The notes: generated from the letters alone by a model not told the origin. Positions 12,285 through 25,186 are shown, counted from the stretch's first letter. The stretch: 64,000 nucleotides of DNA from Escarpia spicata (GCA_963995525.1 OZ023207.1:5667944-5731943), one strand, 5' to 3'. Translations and numbers: made by a program.

Positions 12285-12898
12285 CAGTAATTCATCGACT
12301 GATTTAAGTTGTTATGATAAATTGTACAACTCCTGCTTCATATATCGATATTCTAGTGATATTGTGAGATTATACAGGTTACTTTCTGTAGCTGGATACA
12401 ATATCTGTTTGCTACGTATGTTTATTGGTGTAGATTATCTCCCATTGGTTGCATTCGATATCATTATTCTGAAAACGAGCCCAAGCTCGGCGAAACAGTC
12501 TAGGCCCATTCGCATTCGTTGTTTTGAATAAAATTTGATTCATGTGGAACCGTAAGATAACTGCTTGTTCCTCTATGATGACTAGTGTTTGTATTACGTC
12601 GGAATATTGAACAATAACTCATTCTGACCCAAAAGCTATCCTTGTAAACATGCTCTGAATGCATGGAAAGGGTCGGCCTGATGCGAGTGTGTGTCATAAG
12701 TGACGTCACGATACCACATGATCATTAAAATTTAATTTTCCGTGGGAATCACTTCACAGACGGGCTTAAAATCAAATTCATACTACAAATGTATTTTTCT
12801 GTATTTGTTTAATGTTGTCAAATGTTACATACAATGTTAAACTTTGTGTACACATGGAAAAAGGATTTTAGCTAATGCCTTATTTTTATTTCCTTTAA

Positions 12899-13831
12899 TG
12901 CCTTCCATGTAAATGACCGTACAAAACCACCTTTTCGTTGTGTGTAAATTGGGGGGGTCAGTCAAAATGGATCTTCCAAACTATTGCAGGTAAAATCAAA
13001 TCTATTTGATACAACACATTACAAAAAATAGAATCTGTAATGTCGATACAACAAAACAAAAAACGTAAGTGTTCCAGTGATCGGCAGTCATGGCCCTCAC
13101 GGTGGGGCTAAATGGGTGCAAAAATTAAGGACATTTTATTGCGGAACTTAAAAAAAAAAACGTATTCTGACACTGTTGTCAGACACCCTAAAAATCTTGA
13201 TTGCTTAATTGCGTTTAATAAGCATGTAGCAGTTTTTACAAAGTTAGATACATAGGATTGGCAATCTTTTACTTTCTTTTTCTATGAGAGCCTCTCATAT
13301 ACCGCGTAGAACATGGACCCCTAAATAGTATGCACCAAAGGGTCCATTTTCTATAGGGGGGTCTATGTTATAGTAAAACAAAATTGACCCAATATTATAC
13401 ATGTAAGACCATTATACTTTGTATGACTCCCACAGAATATGGACCCCGACAAAAAACTGAGTCAAGGTAATTATTATATTATAGATTACGAACCCAATCT
13501 TAGAATTTGCTAAAAGACACACCAGTTATCAAGGTTTTCACTGCCAGTGTATTGTTTCATGTCATTTATTTTCTGTGAATTTGCATTCAATATATACAAA
13601 ATGTTGCTCTTGTTCATTGTATCAAACCTCAAATGTTCTACAGTTTACAATCTATTTCTTCTGGGAAACATGTATTTAGCTGATAGGCTAATATATTTGT
13701 TTTCACCTTCAGACAGTGCAGTTATTATAATATATATATACTTTATGTGTTTGGCATTTATATGAATAAATACGCATGTAATTTGAAATGCTGCTGTTGT
13801 TCTGTGCAGCATAGACATTGTTACAGTACAT
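12899..13831. other. no gene recognised
   Basis: AT-rich spacer. The 72-codon frame at 13547-13765 is dominated by Phe/Ile/Tyr codons as expected of AT-rich DNA, and I see no domain in it. Confidence 0.45.
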
Positions 13832-14947
13832 AAAAATGTCATACTTGCAGTGTACATCTTGTTGAACTACTGTCATACTTGCAGTGTACATCTTGTTGAA
13901 CTACTGTCATACTTGCGGTGTACATCTTGTTGAACTACTGTCATACTTGCAGTGTACATCTTGTTGAACTACTGTCATACTTGCGGTGTACATCTTGTTG
14001 AACTACTGTCATACTTGCAGTGTACATCTTGTTGAACTACTGTCATACTTGCAGTGTACATCTTGTTGAATTACTGTCATACTTGCAGTGTACATCTTGT
14101 TGAACTACTGTCATACTTGCAGTGTACATCTTGTTGAACTACTGTCATACTTGCAGTGTACATCTTGTTGAACTACTGTCATACTTGCAGTGTACATCTT
14201 GTTGAACTACGGTCATACTTGTGGTGTACATCTTGTTGAACTACTGTCATACTTGCAGTGTACATCTTTTTGAACTACTGTCATACTTGCAGTGTACATC
14301 CTGTTGAACTACCGTCATACTTGCAGTGTACATCTTGTTGAACTACTGTCATACTTGCAGTGTACATCTTGTTGAACTACTGTCATACTTGCGGTATACA
14401 TCCTGTTGAACTACTGTCATACTTGTAGTGTACATCTTGTTGAACTACTGTCATACTTGCAGTGTACATCTTGTTGAACTACTGTCATACTTGCGGTGTA
14501 CATCTTGTTGAACTACTGTCATACTTGAGGTGTACATCTTGTTGAACTACTGTCATACTTGTGGTGTACGTCTTGTTGAACTACTGTCATACTTGCGGTG
14601 TACGTCTTGTTGAACCACTGCCATCTTGTTGAACTACTGTCATACTTGCAGTGTACATCTTGTTGAACTACTGTCATACTTGCAGTGTACATCTTGTTGA
14701 ACTACTGTCATACTTGCAGTGTACATCTTGTTGAACTACTGTCATACTTGCAGTGTACATCTTGTTGAACTACTGTCATACTTGCAGTGTACATCTTGTT
14801 GAACTACTGTCATACTTGCGGTGTACATCTTGTTGAACTACTGTCATACTTGCGGTGTACATCTTGTTGAACTACTGTCATACTTGCAGTATACATCTTG
14901 TTGAACTACTGTTATACTTGCAGTGTACATCTTGTTGAACTACTGTC
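13832..14947. repeat. 34-bp tandem repeat
   Basis: About 33 units containing CATACTTGCAGTGTACATC and TTGTTGAACTACTGT. Variants with GCGGTGT or GTGGTGT are interspersed, and one truncated unit lies near 14610-14625. A single 25-base piece of this unit is found inverted at 7874-7898. Confidence 0.96.
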
Positions 14948-15698
14948 GAGCAGTGTAACACATTTTATACTACCTTTGCAGTTATTTTCGGAAACATGTT
15001 TTTAGGTGAGTAGTGACTTCTTTTTGAATGTGGTTTATTTAGTATGTACACTGGCCTGTACATGATATACTGCACTTAGAAACTTAGTTCTTTTTCATTG
15101 CAGCATAGATATTTTGAGCAGCATAGTAACTTTTTTACAAGTTTTCAAGTTCTTAGATGTGAAAACCTGCATCTAGCTCAGAAGATAATAAATGAATTAG
15201 TAAATGCAAGTTTTATTTATGTTTAATTAGTAATCTATTCAAACAAAATGGACAGACACAAGCTTAATATTCACATAAATATACAGTAAAATAGTTGTAA
15301 TAGTAAAATTATAATATTAAAACATATAGTAATAACAAATAGATTTAAAATCATTACAACAATTCATAGACATGATAGTTTACATGGTTATGGTAATTAA
15401 ATAACACGGTTATAGTATTTAAATTACAATCTACACATAACGTTGCATTACCTAATTAATACTACACTTTTTACAATGGGTCCATATTCTATTAGACATT
15501 GGCACTTTCTAAAAGATAGTGACAAAAACCTAAACCTGCTGGCTTCGGGACATATATATATATATACATATGAGATCAATAGCAGTTTTGTACCCTGGGT
15601 ATAAGCTTACTGTACACTTGACAGGTCAAACACTGTCACTCGAATCTATTGCTGCAGAAGCTTACAGTGCGACACATAAAACGCAGATCACGATTCTC
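14948..15698. other. no gene; AT-rich
   Basis: Very AT-rich DNA with a TATATATATA run near 15553. There is no reading frame of note. Confidence 0.5.
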
Positions 15699-15920
15699 GG
15701 TACCCCCGTGCATTCTGGGTAGCATTCCCAGAACACCGAATATAAATCTCATGCGGCAATATCATTGCGATGGCACGGAGAGGCGTCGATGATCATCAAT
15801 CCCACAATGCAAATGGGTAGGCATCACTTACATTGGAAATAACATGTGGAACGGTCGCAGGAGCCAATTACCATACACACATACACACGGGGGAAATCAA
15901 TCCCACAATGCACTTGGGGA
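15699..15920. promoter_or_regulatory. three ZNF143/Staf-like motifs, candidate promoter
   Basis: The core CCCANAATGCA occurs three times in 210 bp. At 15710-15720 it is on the minus strand (CTACCCAGAATGCAC). At 15801-15811 and 15902-15912 it is on the plus strand (CAATCCCACAATGCA). The last two are exactly 101 bp apart. This matches the published Staf/ZNF143 core as I recall it, found in promoters of snRNA and many housekeeping genes of animals. A CCAAT-like GAGCCAATTA lies at 15861. No clear transcript follows; the frame at 15844-16248 is unconvincing. It could instead be part of an unrecognised dispersed repeat. Confidence 0.35.
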
Positions 15921-17479
15921 GCGCAGGTGTCCTTCAACTCCTACGAGGGAGTGGCGAGGAATACAAAATGGCTTCTACATGTTAACCGGGCGAAGGTCGA
16001 CTGATGTATTCGAAACATGCCTAGAATCGCCTGCACACACGCGAGATTCACTCTTGTCTGATGCCTTCCATTCTGCCGAGACAAACACTTTCTTTTCCAG
16101 GCATATATTCTTGTTTCAATCACAACAACTTGACTGCTTTCATTTGTCTATTTTGCGTTTTATAATACTAATAATAATATCTAGTTTATATAGTGTTACA
16201 CCAGTGCACTTTGCAGTGTCTTTCAGATATATATATATATATACCTAGGTATATATATAAAATATGTTAAAAATAATATGTTTGAATAAAAATAATACTA
16301 GTTATATATCATAGGTAAAATTATGTGTAGATAGAAATAATAATTAAGAAAATAAATATAAAATGGACTGTTGATATGAACATGTACTATTGTAAAACTA
16401 GTAGCTGACTGACATACAAAATATCTTATAATAAACAAATTAGGTTATATTACAACAACAAACCTAAGATAAATGTAGACATCAATAAGTTTAGCTAAAG
16501 AGAATAAGACAAATAAATAGACAAAGTTAAAACATCAGTTATGATAAAGCATGTCGGCAGTGAATTACTCTTGCCGTAATAATGTTAATATTGATGATTT
16601 TAGTGCCCCGACACTGCCTCACTGTAAGGTATTCCGAGCGGTCAAAATTAAACATACAGCACCACATATTTTCTATTGTGGATATATGAATTATTGTGTT
16701 AGTAAACAACATACACTTTGTGTGTTTCTTATTTGAAATGATCTATGAACCCTGCGTGCGACATTTGCTGCACATTTCCTGATTAACAGCCACACTGATT
16801 TATAATCCGGGACAAAGTTCGGTACCATATTAGTTTAGGCGGTCCCACCAGGGGTACCAATGCTACCATCACTGGTAGAATCTACCTAAACAGAGTTATC
16901 ATCGAACAATTCCGGTTTCGACTTCGCCATCCCATAATCCCTCCATGAGTCATCGACACAGGGCTAGAAATAACTGTGTCTCACCTGTATCAGCCAGCGT
17001 GTTAAGAGCAGCGAAGTGTGTTATTGCATAACACGACAGCTGCAAGCGAGATCCATCAGCGCCACACCATGCACAATCATTTGCTTTCATCCTTTTTTCA
17101 CAGCACTGATCCATTAGTGATAGCCAGCGAGAGGCGTTCAACGCAAACCGCCGTCCTGCTCACTGATATGTTAGAACACAGTCTCTGCTGGTGCTTTATT
17201 AATTAATCTAATCTCATTAATTAAACCTACATGTGTGCTAACTACACGACCACAAAAACCAATGCAATAAAAGTCCCTGCACTTCTAGTAAAACCTAACT
17301 ACAGATTTGAGAAGACTGCAAAACCAACGACCCAGATGGGCACACATGCATAATTACAAAATTTCAGTCATGTGAAACGGATGGCGAAATATTCGAACGG
17401 ACATGAATATCCCTGATATCACCCTGTCAGTCATGTCATGATATGACATTATATAAACAAGTTGCCTGTCACAAGTTGA
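15921..17479. other. no gene recognised
   Basis: Contains an (AT)n run at about 16227-16260, very AT-rich DNA to about 16540, and a more mixed segment after that. Short frames at 16551-16736 and 16950-17206 have no recognisable features. Confidence 0.45.
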
Positions 17480-17725
17480 GGCGTGTCACTTTTTTATCGT
17501 CAGTCAGGAAATGTCCAATTACCAAAAAACACAGCGGCAACAAAAATGTGTGTTCAGTTGCCAACTTAACTCACTCATCGTAAACTGCATTTCCAAATCC
17601 CTGCCAGTCCCTCGTCATGGGGATAATTTCTGTGTATCCCTATCAGTGATGTCATACTTTCAACGTCTCGTCCATTTCATCTCTGAGCTGTGATTCCTAA
17701 GGATTAAGGCGCTAGACATTTAATT
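17480..17725 (+). mobile_element. LINE 3' UTR fragment (CR1/L2-like)
   Basis: CTCTGAGCTGTGATTCCTAA followed by GGATTAAGGCGCT at about 17679-17713 parallels the 3' UTR of the LINE at the left edge (889-925). No (ATT)n tail is preserved. The exact 5' limit is not visible, so 17480 is approximate. Confidence 0.5.
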
Positions 17726-17899
17726 ATTTTGTTAACTTACAATTTTGTTGTTTACGACAACATAATGTCAACAGCATGGGCACAAATTTGAATTTGGCAT
17801 TTTCAATTAGTAAATATTAATACAACTTTCTACTCTAGTGTTTAGTTTTCAAATGACCATTCCCAGTTTAACAATATTTTTTAACATGAGGACTATCCT

Positions 17900-18100
17900 G
17901 GAACCACCATGATCCCAATATGACCTGATTCATCACAACCTCAGAATGACCTCACCACAACTCCAGAATTACCTCAACACCATGACTCCAGAATGATCTT
18001 ACCACCATGACCCCAGAATGACCTCAACACCATGACTCCAGAATGACCTTAACACCATGACCCAAGTATGACCTCACCATGACCCTAGAATGACCTCTTG
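17900..18100. repeat. degenerate ~25-bp repeat
   Basis: Six to eight imperfect units of the form CCAGAATGACCTCAACACCA with TGAC insertions. Confidence 0.7.
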
Positions 18101-18289
18101 AGTAGAAACTACAACTTTTATTCGCATTCAGAGGCAATGATTGAAGCAGAGGGAATGTTGACATTTGCGAGTTCATCTAGCCTCATGGCGAAATCAAAGT
18201 AGGCACTATGACGGGATTTCACCGATCCCTGTTACAAAAGGAAGGAGTTCAGTTGTTGTAATGTCAATTATGCTTATATTTGCACCATT

Positions 18290-19010
18290 TTAAGGCCAGA
18301 CACGGCAGGTAGATAGGATTATTTTTTAATTTGTGCAAACAGTTCATTTTTTGTACCCAATGCATGAAATGGGTCTTACTGGGTAAAATATATGGAACTT
18401 TTTTCAGCCAGACCCCCGTTTCCATGGTAACAAACAAAATGGCCGCCATTTTGAGCAAATATTGGCAAATTTGGAAAAACTACCATTTTTTACTGAATCC
18501 ATATATAGTTATAATTCTTGCAAATCCATGTTCTCTATATATTCTATTGTGAAATGATCAGAGCATTTTTTGAAATGTGTTTTGATTTTTAAAATAATTT
18601 TTGGGTAAAATACGAAAATCTTGTTTTTTGGCAACAAATATGGCTATACCTTTCAAACTATTCATGATTTAAAAAAAGTGTCTGATCATTGCACACAATA
18701 GAATATGCTGAATGCAACACTGAAAACATTATTTATATAGCATAATCATTCCAAGAGATATCCCGTTTCCAAATGCAGAAACTTTAAGAAATTTGTTTTG
18801 AGAAAATGGCTGTCAAAGATTGCATAATGGATTTCATTACATGATATCGACATGCTTGATCCATGATTAAAACTCACTTAGAGGTATGTAATTGCCATAG
18901 AAGTTAACTTTATTGATAGTATGCATACAAAGGTATCATAATCTGGCAGAAAACCATTTTAAGTATTTTTTGTCAAAAAACACCATTTCACCTGGGGTGT
19001 CTGGCCTTAA
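18290..19010. mobile_element. TTAA-flanked TIR element (MITE-like), 721 bp
   Basis: The ends are TTAAGGCCAGACAC at 18290-18303 and its exact complement at 18997-19010. The TIR continues inward imperfectly through CAGGT. An inner inverted repeat pairs about 18537-18562 with 18686-18713 (sharing ATTCTATTGTG and ATGATCAGA). No transposase frame is present. TTAA at both outer ends is the signature of piggyBac-type target sites, so it is probably a non-autonomous member of that or another TTAA-specific group. Confidence 0.8.
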
Positions 19011-20144
19011 CCACAAAGGTAAACCAGAAGCCACAAACAGACACTTTGAATAGGTGCTATCCACTAAAACAGTGAAACCGTTTATCATTAGACACACATG
19101 AAAGACAGTGCTGTGGCCCACGTAATATTATGAGGATGTTGAACGTAAAATTACACTAGGTACAACTGTAGTAAAAGAAAGGTACACCAAGCAATGATAC
19201 ATACGTATGTAAAGTTCCATTGTACGAAGGTTTTTGCATTCTTACTGCTGCATTTTGGACAAGTATAAAAATCCAGAAACAAATTGGCCTTTTTGACTTT
19301 ATAGTGCCTATTTATAATAAAACCATCAGCATTTGCTCAGATATTTATCTGCAAAGTTAGTTTCGCTATCATACCTATGATGTATAACAACATTGTTCTA
19401 CCGATCTCTAAGGAGGGAAGAGGTAGACCACCCACCTTGTGTTGACCAGGCCATGTGACTGCGTCCTTGTGTCATCAACGTCATCAGTGTCATCAACGTC
19501 ACCACTCCAGTGTTACCACTCCATCCTACGACACAGTGACATCATGGTGACAACTCAATCTCAAAGTACAACTCTCATGTTCCTTTAGCCGCAGAGCTCT
19601 TTGATGTTCAATGTTGTCATGATATCCTGACACTCGCTGTGACAACCAATTCAGCGAACCAACTTTGAGTAATTACCACTCTGAGTTTCGCTGTGTAGCA
19701 AAACAGACAACCTCCCCTTAGCATGAACACAAAAATAACTAAAACAGACAACATTAAAATAAGTAAACTAAATATTTTCTTAATCAATTATCAGATTTGC
19801 GATCTATGGTGCGGTTAAACATTTCTTTTGCATTTCATTTGCTGCTAGCTCCGTATATTTCAATCACTGCCTGGGTGGGCCAATCCGCCATATTCCAGGA
19901 TATGATCACTTTCCCATTGATACACTTCTGTTCCCCTGTGGACCACTCCCTTCACTTCAATCACAAACTAGCCTGTGGTACACAGCTGAAAGAAAAGGTA
20001 TTTAATAAAAATAATTCCTTAATAAACAGCCCCAGATAGAAACACATCGTTAACATAACTGTCACACATTCTTCGTAACACAAATAATTAACACAAACCT
20101 TAATTTTTACACCTAACAAATTCTGATACTTTTGTCACACACCA
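19011..20144. other. no gene recognised
   Basis: Mixed spacer. A short CATCAACGTCATCAGTGT reiteration occurs near 19472-19500. The frame at 19797-20039 has no recognisable domain. Confidence 0.45.
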
Positions 20145-20215
20145 CGTGCAGGAATCTGAGCTCAGAGACGCAACTAACAAGAACCATTAGGAATAACCAC
20201 GAACAGAGAGCTGCA
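20145..20215 (-). mobile_element. LINE 3' UTR fragment
   Basis: On the minus strand the segment reads GCGTCTCTGAGCTCAGATTC, nearly the same as 889-908 in the left-edge LINE. The sequence just before it also resembles that UTR. There is no coding remnant. Confidence 0.55.
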
Positions 20216-20605
20216 AGAGTCATCATTAGAGCAAGGTACTGGCAAATATCTAGGGTGGAAATGCAATTTCAAACAAATAAGTATCGAGTCTTTTTATGAA
20301 AGGCAGCTACATTTTCAGATGACTGTACAGTAGCGGGGGTGTGTGTGTGTGTGGGGGGGGGGGGGGGTGTGGGGGGGTTCAACGTGGGTGCAGCAACAAA
20401 GAAAGCTTGTTTGTCAATGTCAACCTTTAATCTTGGGAGCAAAAAGTAGTTATAAATGAGACGTTTGATCTTAGGTTTATGAGGATACTTGAAAAACACA
20501 GCCGCAGCAGGAGATTAACCCAATAGGATGTCAATTAATTACATAGTTCTAAGGGGCACAATATGCAAAAGGGCTATTTCAAATCTGATTCTATAGGTAA
20601 AACTG
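20216..20605. other. spacer with a poly-G tract
   Basis: A TG run turns into an almost pure G tract of about 17 at roughly 20353-20369, followed by another GGGGGGG. It is a simple-sequence tract and nothing else is recognised. Confidence 0.8.
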
Positions 20606-23600
20606 TGACAACTGTGACACAGCATGCTTGTCTGCAGATTTGCCCAACCGTGACATGGTGTGCTTGTCTATAGGTTTGCCCAACCGTGACATGGTGTGCT
20701 TGTCTATAGGTTTGCCAAACTGTGACATGGCATGCTTGTCTGCAGATTTGCCCAACTGTGACATGGTGTGCTTGTCTATAGGTTTGCCCAACCGTGACAT
20801 GGTGTGCTTGTCTATAGGTTTGCCAAACTGTGACATGGCATGCTTGTCTATAGGTTTGCCAAACTGTGACATGGCATGCTTGTCTATAGGTTTGCCAAAC
20901 TGTGACATGGTGTGCTTGTCTATAGGTTTGCCAAACTGTGACATGGTGTGCTTGTCTATAGGTTTGCCCAACTGTGACATGGTGTGCTTGTCTATAGGTT
21001 TGCCAAACTGTGACATGGTGTGCTTGTCTATAGGTTTGCCAAACTGTGACATGGTGTGCTTGTATATAGGTTTGCCAAACTGTGACATGGTGTGCTTGTA
21101 TATAGGTTTGCCAAACTGTGACATGGTGTGCTTGTCTATAGGTTTGCCAAACTGTGATATGGCATGCATATCTGTAGGTTTGTCCAACTGTGACATGGCA
21201 TGCTTGTCTGCAGATTTGCCCAACTGTGACATGGTGTGCTTGTCTATAGGTTTGCCAAACTGTGATATGGCATGCATATCTGTAGGTTTGTCCAACTGTG
21301 ACATGGCATGCTTGTCTGTAGGTTTTCCCAACTGTGACATGGTGTGCTTGTCTGTAGGTTTGTCCAACTGTGACATGGCATGCATATCTGTAGGTTTGCC
21401 CAACTGTGACATGGCATGCTTGTCTGTAGGTTTGTCCAACTGTGACATGGCATACATGTATGTAGGTTTGTTCAACTGTGACATGGCATGCTTGTCTGCA
21501 GGTTTGTCCACCTGTGACATGGCGTGCTTGTCTGTAGGTTTGTCAAACTGTGAAATGGCGTGCTTGTCTGTAGGTTTGTCCAACTGTGACATGGCGTGCT
21601 TGTCTGTAGGTTTGTCCAACTGTGACATGGCATGCTTGTCTGTAGGTTTGTCCAACTGTGACATGGCCTGCTTGTCTGTAGGTTTGTCCAACTGTGACAT
21701 GGCATGCTTGTCTGTAGGTTTGTCCAACTGTGACATCGCGTGCTTGTCTGTAGGTTTGTCCAACTGTGACATGGCATGCTTGTCTGTAGGTTTGTCCAAC
21801 TGTGACATGGCATGCTTGTCTGTAGGTTTGTCCAACTGTGACATGGCATGCTTGTCTATAGGTTTGCCAAACTGTGACATGGTGTGCTTGTCTATAGGTT
21901 TGCCCAACTGTGACATGGTGTGCTTGTCTATAGGTTTGCCAAACTGTGACATGGTGTGCTTGTCTATAGGTTTGCCAAACTGTGACATGGTGTGCTTGTC
22001 TATAGGTTTGCCAAACTGTGACATGATGTGCTTGTCTATAGGTTTGCCAAACTGTGATATGGCATGCATATCTGTAGGTTTGTCCAACTGTGACATGGCA
22101 TGCTTGTCTGCAGATTTGCCCAACTGTGACATGGTGTGCTTGTCTATAGGTTTGCCAAACTGTGATATGGCATGCATATCTGTAGGTTTGTCCAACTGTG
22201 ACATGGCATGCTTGTCTGTAGGTTTTCCCAACTGTGACATGGTGTGCTTGTCTGTAGGTTTGTCCAACTGTGACATGGCATGCATATCTGTAGGTTTGCC
22301 CAACTGTGACATGGCATGCTTGTCTGTAGGTTTGTCCAACTGTGACATGGCATACATGTATGTAGGTTTGTTCAACTGTGACATGGCATGCTTGTCTGCA
22401 GGTTTGTCCACCTGTGACATGGCGTGCTTGTCTGTAGGTTTGTCAAACTGTGAAATGGCGTGCTTGTCTGTAGGTTTGTCCAACTGTGACATGGCGTGCT
22501 TGTCTGTAGGTTTGTCCAACTGTGACATGGCATGCTTGTCTGTAGGTTTGTCCAACTGTGACATGGCCTGCTTGTCTGTAGGTTTGTCCAACTGTGACAT
22601 GGCATGCTTGTCTGTAGGTTTGTCCAACTGTGACATCGTGTGCTTGTCTGTAGGTTTGTCCACTGTGACATGGCATGCTTGTCTGTAGGTTTGTCCAACT
22701 GTGACATGGCATGCTTGTCTGTAGGTTTGTCCAACTGTGACATGGCATGCTTGTCTGTAGGTTTGTCCAACTGTGACATGGCATGCTTGTCAGTAGGTTT
22801 GTCAAACTGTGACATGGCATGCTTGTCTGTAGGTTTGTCCACCTGTGACATGGCATGCTTGTCTGTAGGTTTGTCCAACTGTGACATGGCATGCTTGTCT
22901 GTTGGTTTGTCCAACTGTGACATGGCATGCTTGTCTGTAGGTTTGTCCAACTGTGACATAGCGTGCTTGTCTGTAGGTTTGTCCAACTGTGACATGGCAT
23001 GCTTGTCTGTAGGTTTGTCCAACTGTGACATGGCATGCTTGTCTGTAGGTTTGTCCAACTGTGACAGGGCATGCTTGTCTGTAGGTCTGTCCAACTGTGA
23101 CATGGCATGCTTGTCTGTAGGTTTGCCCAACTGTGACATGGCATGCTTGTCTGCAGGTTTGTCCAACTGTGACATGGCATGCTTGTCTGTTGGTTTGTCC
23201 AACTGTGACATGGCATGCTTGTCTGCAGGTTTGTCCATCTGTGACATGGCATGCTTGTCTGTAGGTTTGTCCAACTGTGACATGGCATGCTTGTCTGCAG
23301 GTTTGTCCAACTGTGACATGGCATGCTTGTCTGCAGGTTTGTCCACCTGTGACATGGCATGCTTGTCTGTTGGTTTGTCCACCTGTGACATGGCGTGCTT
23401 GTCTGTAGGTATGTCCAACTGTGACATGGCATGCTTGTCTGTAGGTTTGCCCAACTGTGACATGGCATGCTTGTCTGCAGGTTTGTCCAACTGTGACATG
23501 GCATGCTTGTCTGCAGGTTTGTCCAACTGTGACATGGCGTGCTTGTCTGTTGGTTTGTCCACCTGTGACATGGCGTGCTTGTCTGTAGGTTTGTCCAACT

Positions 23601-24020
23601 GTGACATGGCATGCTTGTCTGTAGGTTTGTCCAACTGTGACATGGCATGCTTGTCTGTAGGTTTGTCCAACTGTGACATGGCATGCTTGTCTGTAGGTTT
23701 GTCCAACTGTGACATAGCGTGCTTGTCTGTAGGTTTGTCCAACTGTGACATGGCATACTTGTCTGTAGGTTTGTCCAACTGTGACATGGCATGCTTGTCT
23801 GTTGGTTTGTCAAACTGTAACATGGCATGCTTGTCTGTAGGTTTGCCCAACTGTGACATGGCATGCTTGTCTGTAGGTTTGTCCAACTGTGACATGGCAT
23901 GCTTGTCTGTAGGTTTGTCCAACTGTGACATGGCATGCTTGTCTGTAGGTTTGTCCAACTGTGACATGGCGTGCTTGTCTGTAGGTTTGTCCAACTGTGA
24001 CATAGCGTGCTTGTCTGTAA
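20606..24020. repeat. 36-bp satellite with a 900-bp higher-order duplication
   Basis: About 95 units of 36 bp, each with CAACTGTGACATGGCATGC and CTTGTCTGTAG. The left third uses a variant with TTTGCCAAACTG and GTGTGCTTGTCTATAG. A block of about 25 units (roughly 20950-21740) is repeated almost base for base 900 bp to the right (21850-22640). Since 36 is a multiple of three, long frames stay open on both strands: plus 20628-22688 and 22640-24112, and minus 20591-22663 and 22372-24003, the last with 12-residue units DKPTDKHAMSQL. A one-base deletion near 22662 (TTTGTCCACTG) throws every frame out of register without sign of repair, which argues for non-coding satellite. Confidence 0.95.
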
Positions 24021-25186
24021 TTCTGCCTTCCTCTCTCTGCTGGCCAGGGAAAGAAGATCCCAGTTGTCAGAGTGAGCCGACAGTCTACATAGGAGACGTT
24101 CCCGTTGATTAACCCGTCTCGCTTGCCGTTTTTTACATTCCAGTCCAAATATAGCATCGACAAGCAATCACGAGGCACGGCTCACGCCACACGATGACAA
24201 CGATTCTCTCGCAGTTTTGTCCCCGGCAACGGGCAATGGAAGAATTCAGATAAACATGCATCACCAAGAAACTGTCAATGAGTCGACATACATGTATTAA
24301 CATTCGCAATATTACTGATGGGTTAGTGGCTATCATGGGGAGAAATTGCTACTAAAAGACACCTTCTACTAACAAATGTATTTGTTCTTGTATACAAAAT
24401 TACATACATCACCGGTTACCATCTAAAGGTGGGGTGATTGTCTTGTACAAATGTAATAGCTTACAAGTTACAGTTACTGCTAAAGAATTATGATTGCTTA
24501 TGATTATTTAGAAAAATTAGTGTAATTGATTACGATCACACCTTGTGCATATACCCCTGACTAAATCATGATTTTATATAATTAACATGACAAAAAAATT
24601 ACATTCTCATGTTATTGTTGTTTCTAATTTAGGCAGTAACATTATAAACACAGCCTCTTTGGTGTAGGTTATAGAAAATGCACACTTAACCAAACAAAAT
24701 GTATCGATTACATTCACAATACTGTTTCTTTTTCATTTCAATTACCCTTCAATTTTTTTTATATCAGAACATTATTACACCATTTTGCTTACAATTATAG
24801 ATGTGGTGTGCGGGAATAGCTAGCTGTTTATTCCAAAATGAAGGTAGAAGCAGATCACTGAACAAGTACTACCACAGAATGGCCTCACTCATGATTAAAT
24901 TGGAATATCCTGCAATTTTCCTTGAACATGTGGTGCAAGCGTCTGCTCGGTTTCCACGGTCAGAATTGCGACCAGCGAAGACACACAGATGAACTAGAAT
25001 GAATTACAAGGGTTAGGGTAGTCAACTACCACCCCTGGCTTGTGAGGGGGATGCTGTTTAGGGAGGAATGACCACTCATGTTTTGGCTGGAGTCTAACGC
25101 CTAACATCTTGTGCAAACCTCACAAAAAACCACTCCTACTCGATGCAACTCACATGCAACTAACTCAACCCGCAACTTGAATGAGT
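24021..25186. other. no gene recognised
   Basis: Unique-looking flank of the satellite and AT-rich DNA from about 24350 to 24790. A minus-strand frame from 24167 runs into the satellite, but its unique part (about 50 codons) resembles no known protein. Confidence 0.45.

Larger units (their letters stand above)
11056..12898. mobile_element. foldback element, copy A (TTAA-ended, long inverted arms)
   Basis: Two arms of roughly 700 bp face each other: about 11229-11925 forward and about 12010-12706 inverted, separated by a short AT-rich spacer. Outside the arms are non-matching shoulders, and the outermost bases form a short TIR, AAAGGGAATAAAAAC at 11056 and the complement of AAAGGAAATAAAAA ending at 12896. 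TTAA is present at the right end (12895-12898). The left end reads ATGA, probably a mutated TTAA. Each arm holds a tRNA-like block with a good B box. A reading frame such as 11171-11524 is kept in all four arms of copies A and B, but so is its antisense, so coding is unproven. A second copy lies at 36.1-38.6 kb in reverse orientation. No transposase is seen, so it would be non-autonomous. The TTAA ends suggest mobilisation by a piggyBac-like enzyme, which is inference. Confidence 0.8.

Noticed and set aside
15844..16248. 134-codon frame downstream of the ZNF143-like sites
   Set aside because: It contains the last site within its coding part and ends in a (TA)n tract. No domain is visible.
20591..24167. 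Long frames on both strands with 12-residue units (DKPTDKHAMSQL / VGLSNCDMACLS)
   Set aside because: The period of 36 keeps frames open automatically. A one-base deletion near 22662 breaks every frame, and there is no unique terminal domain.
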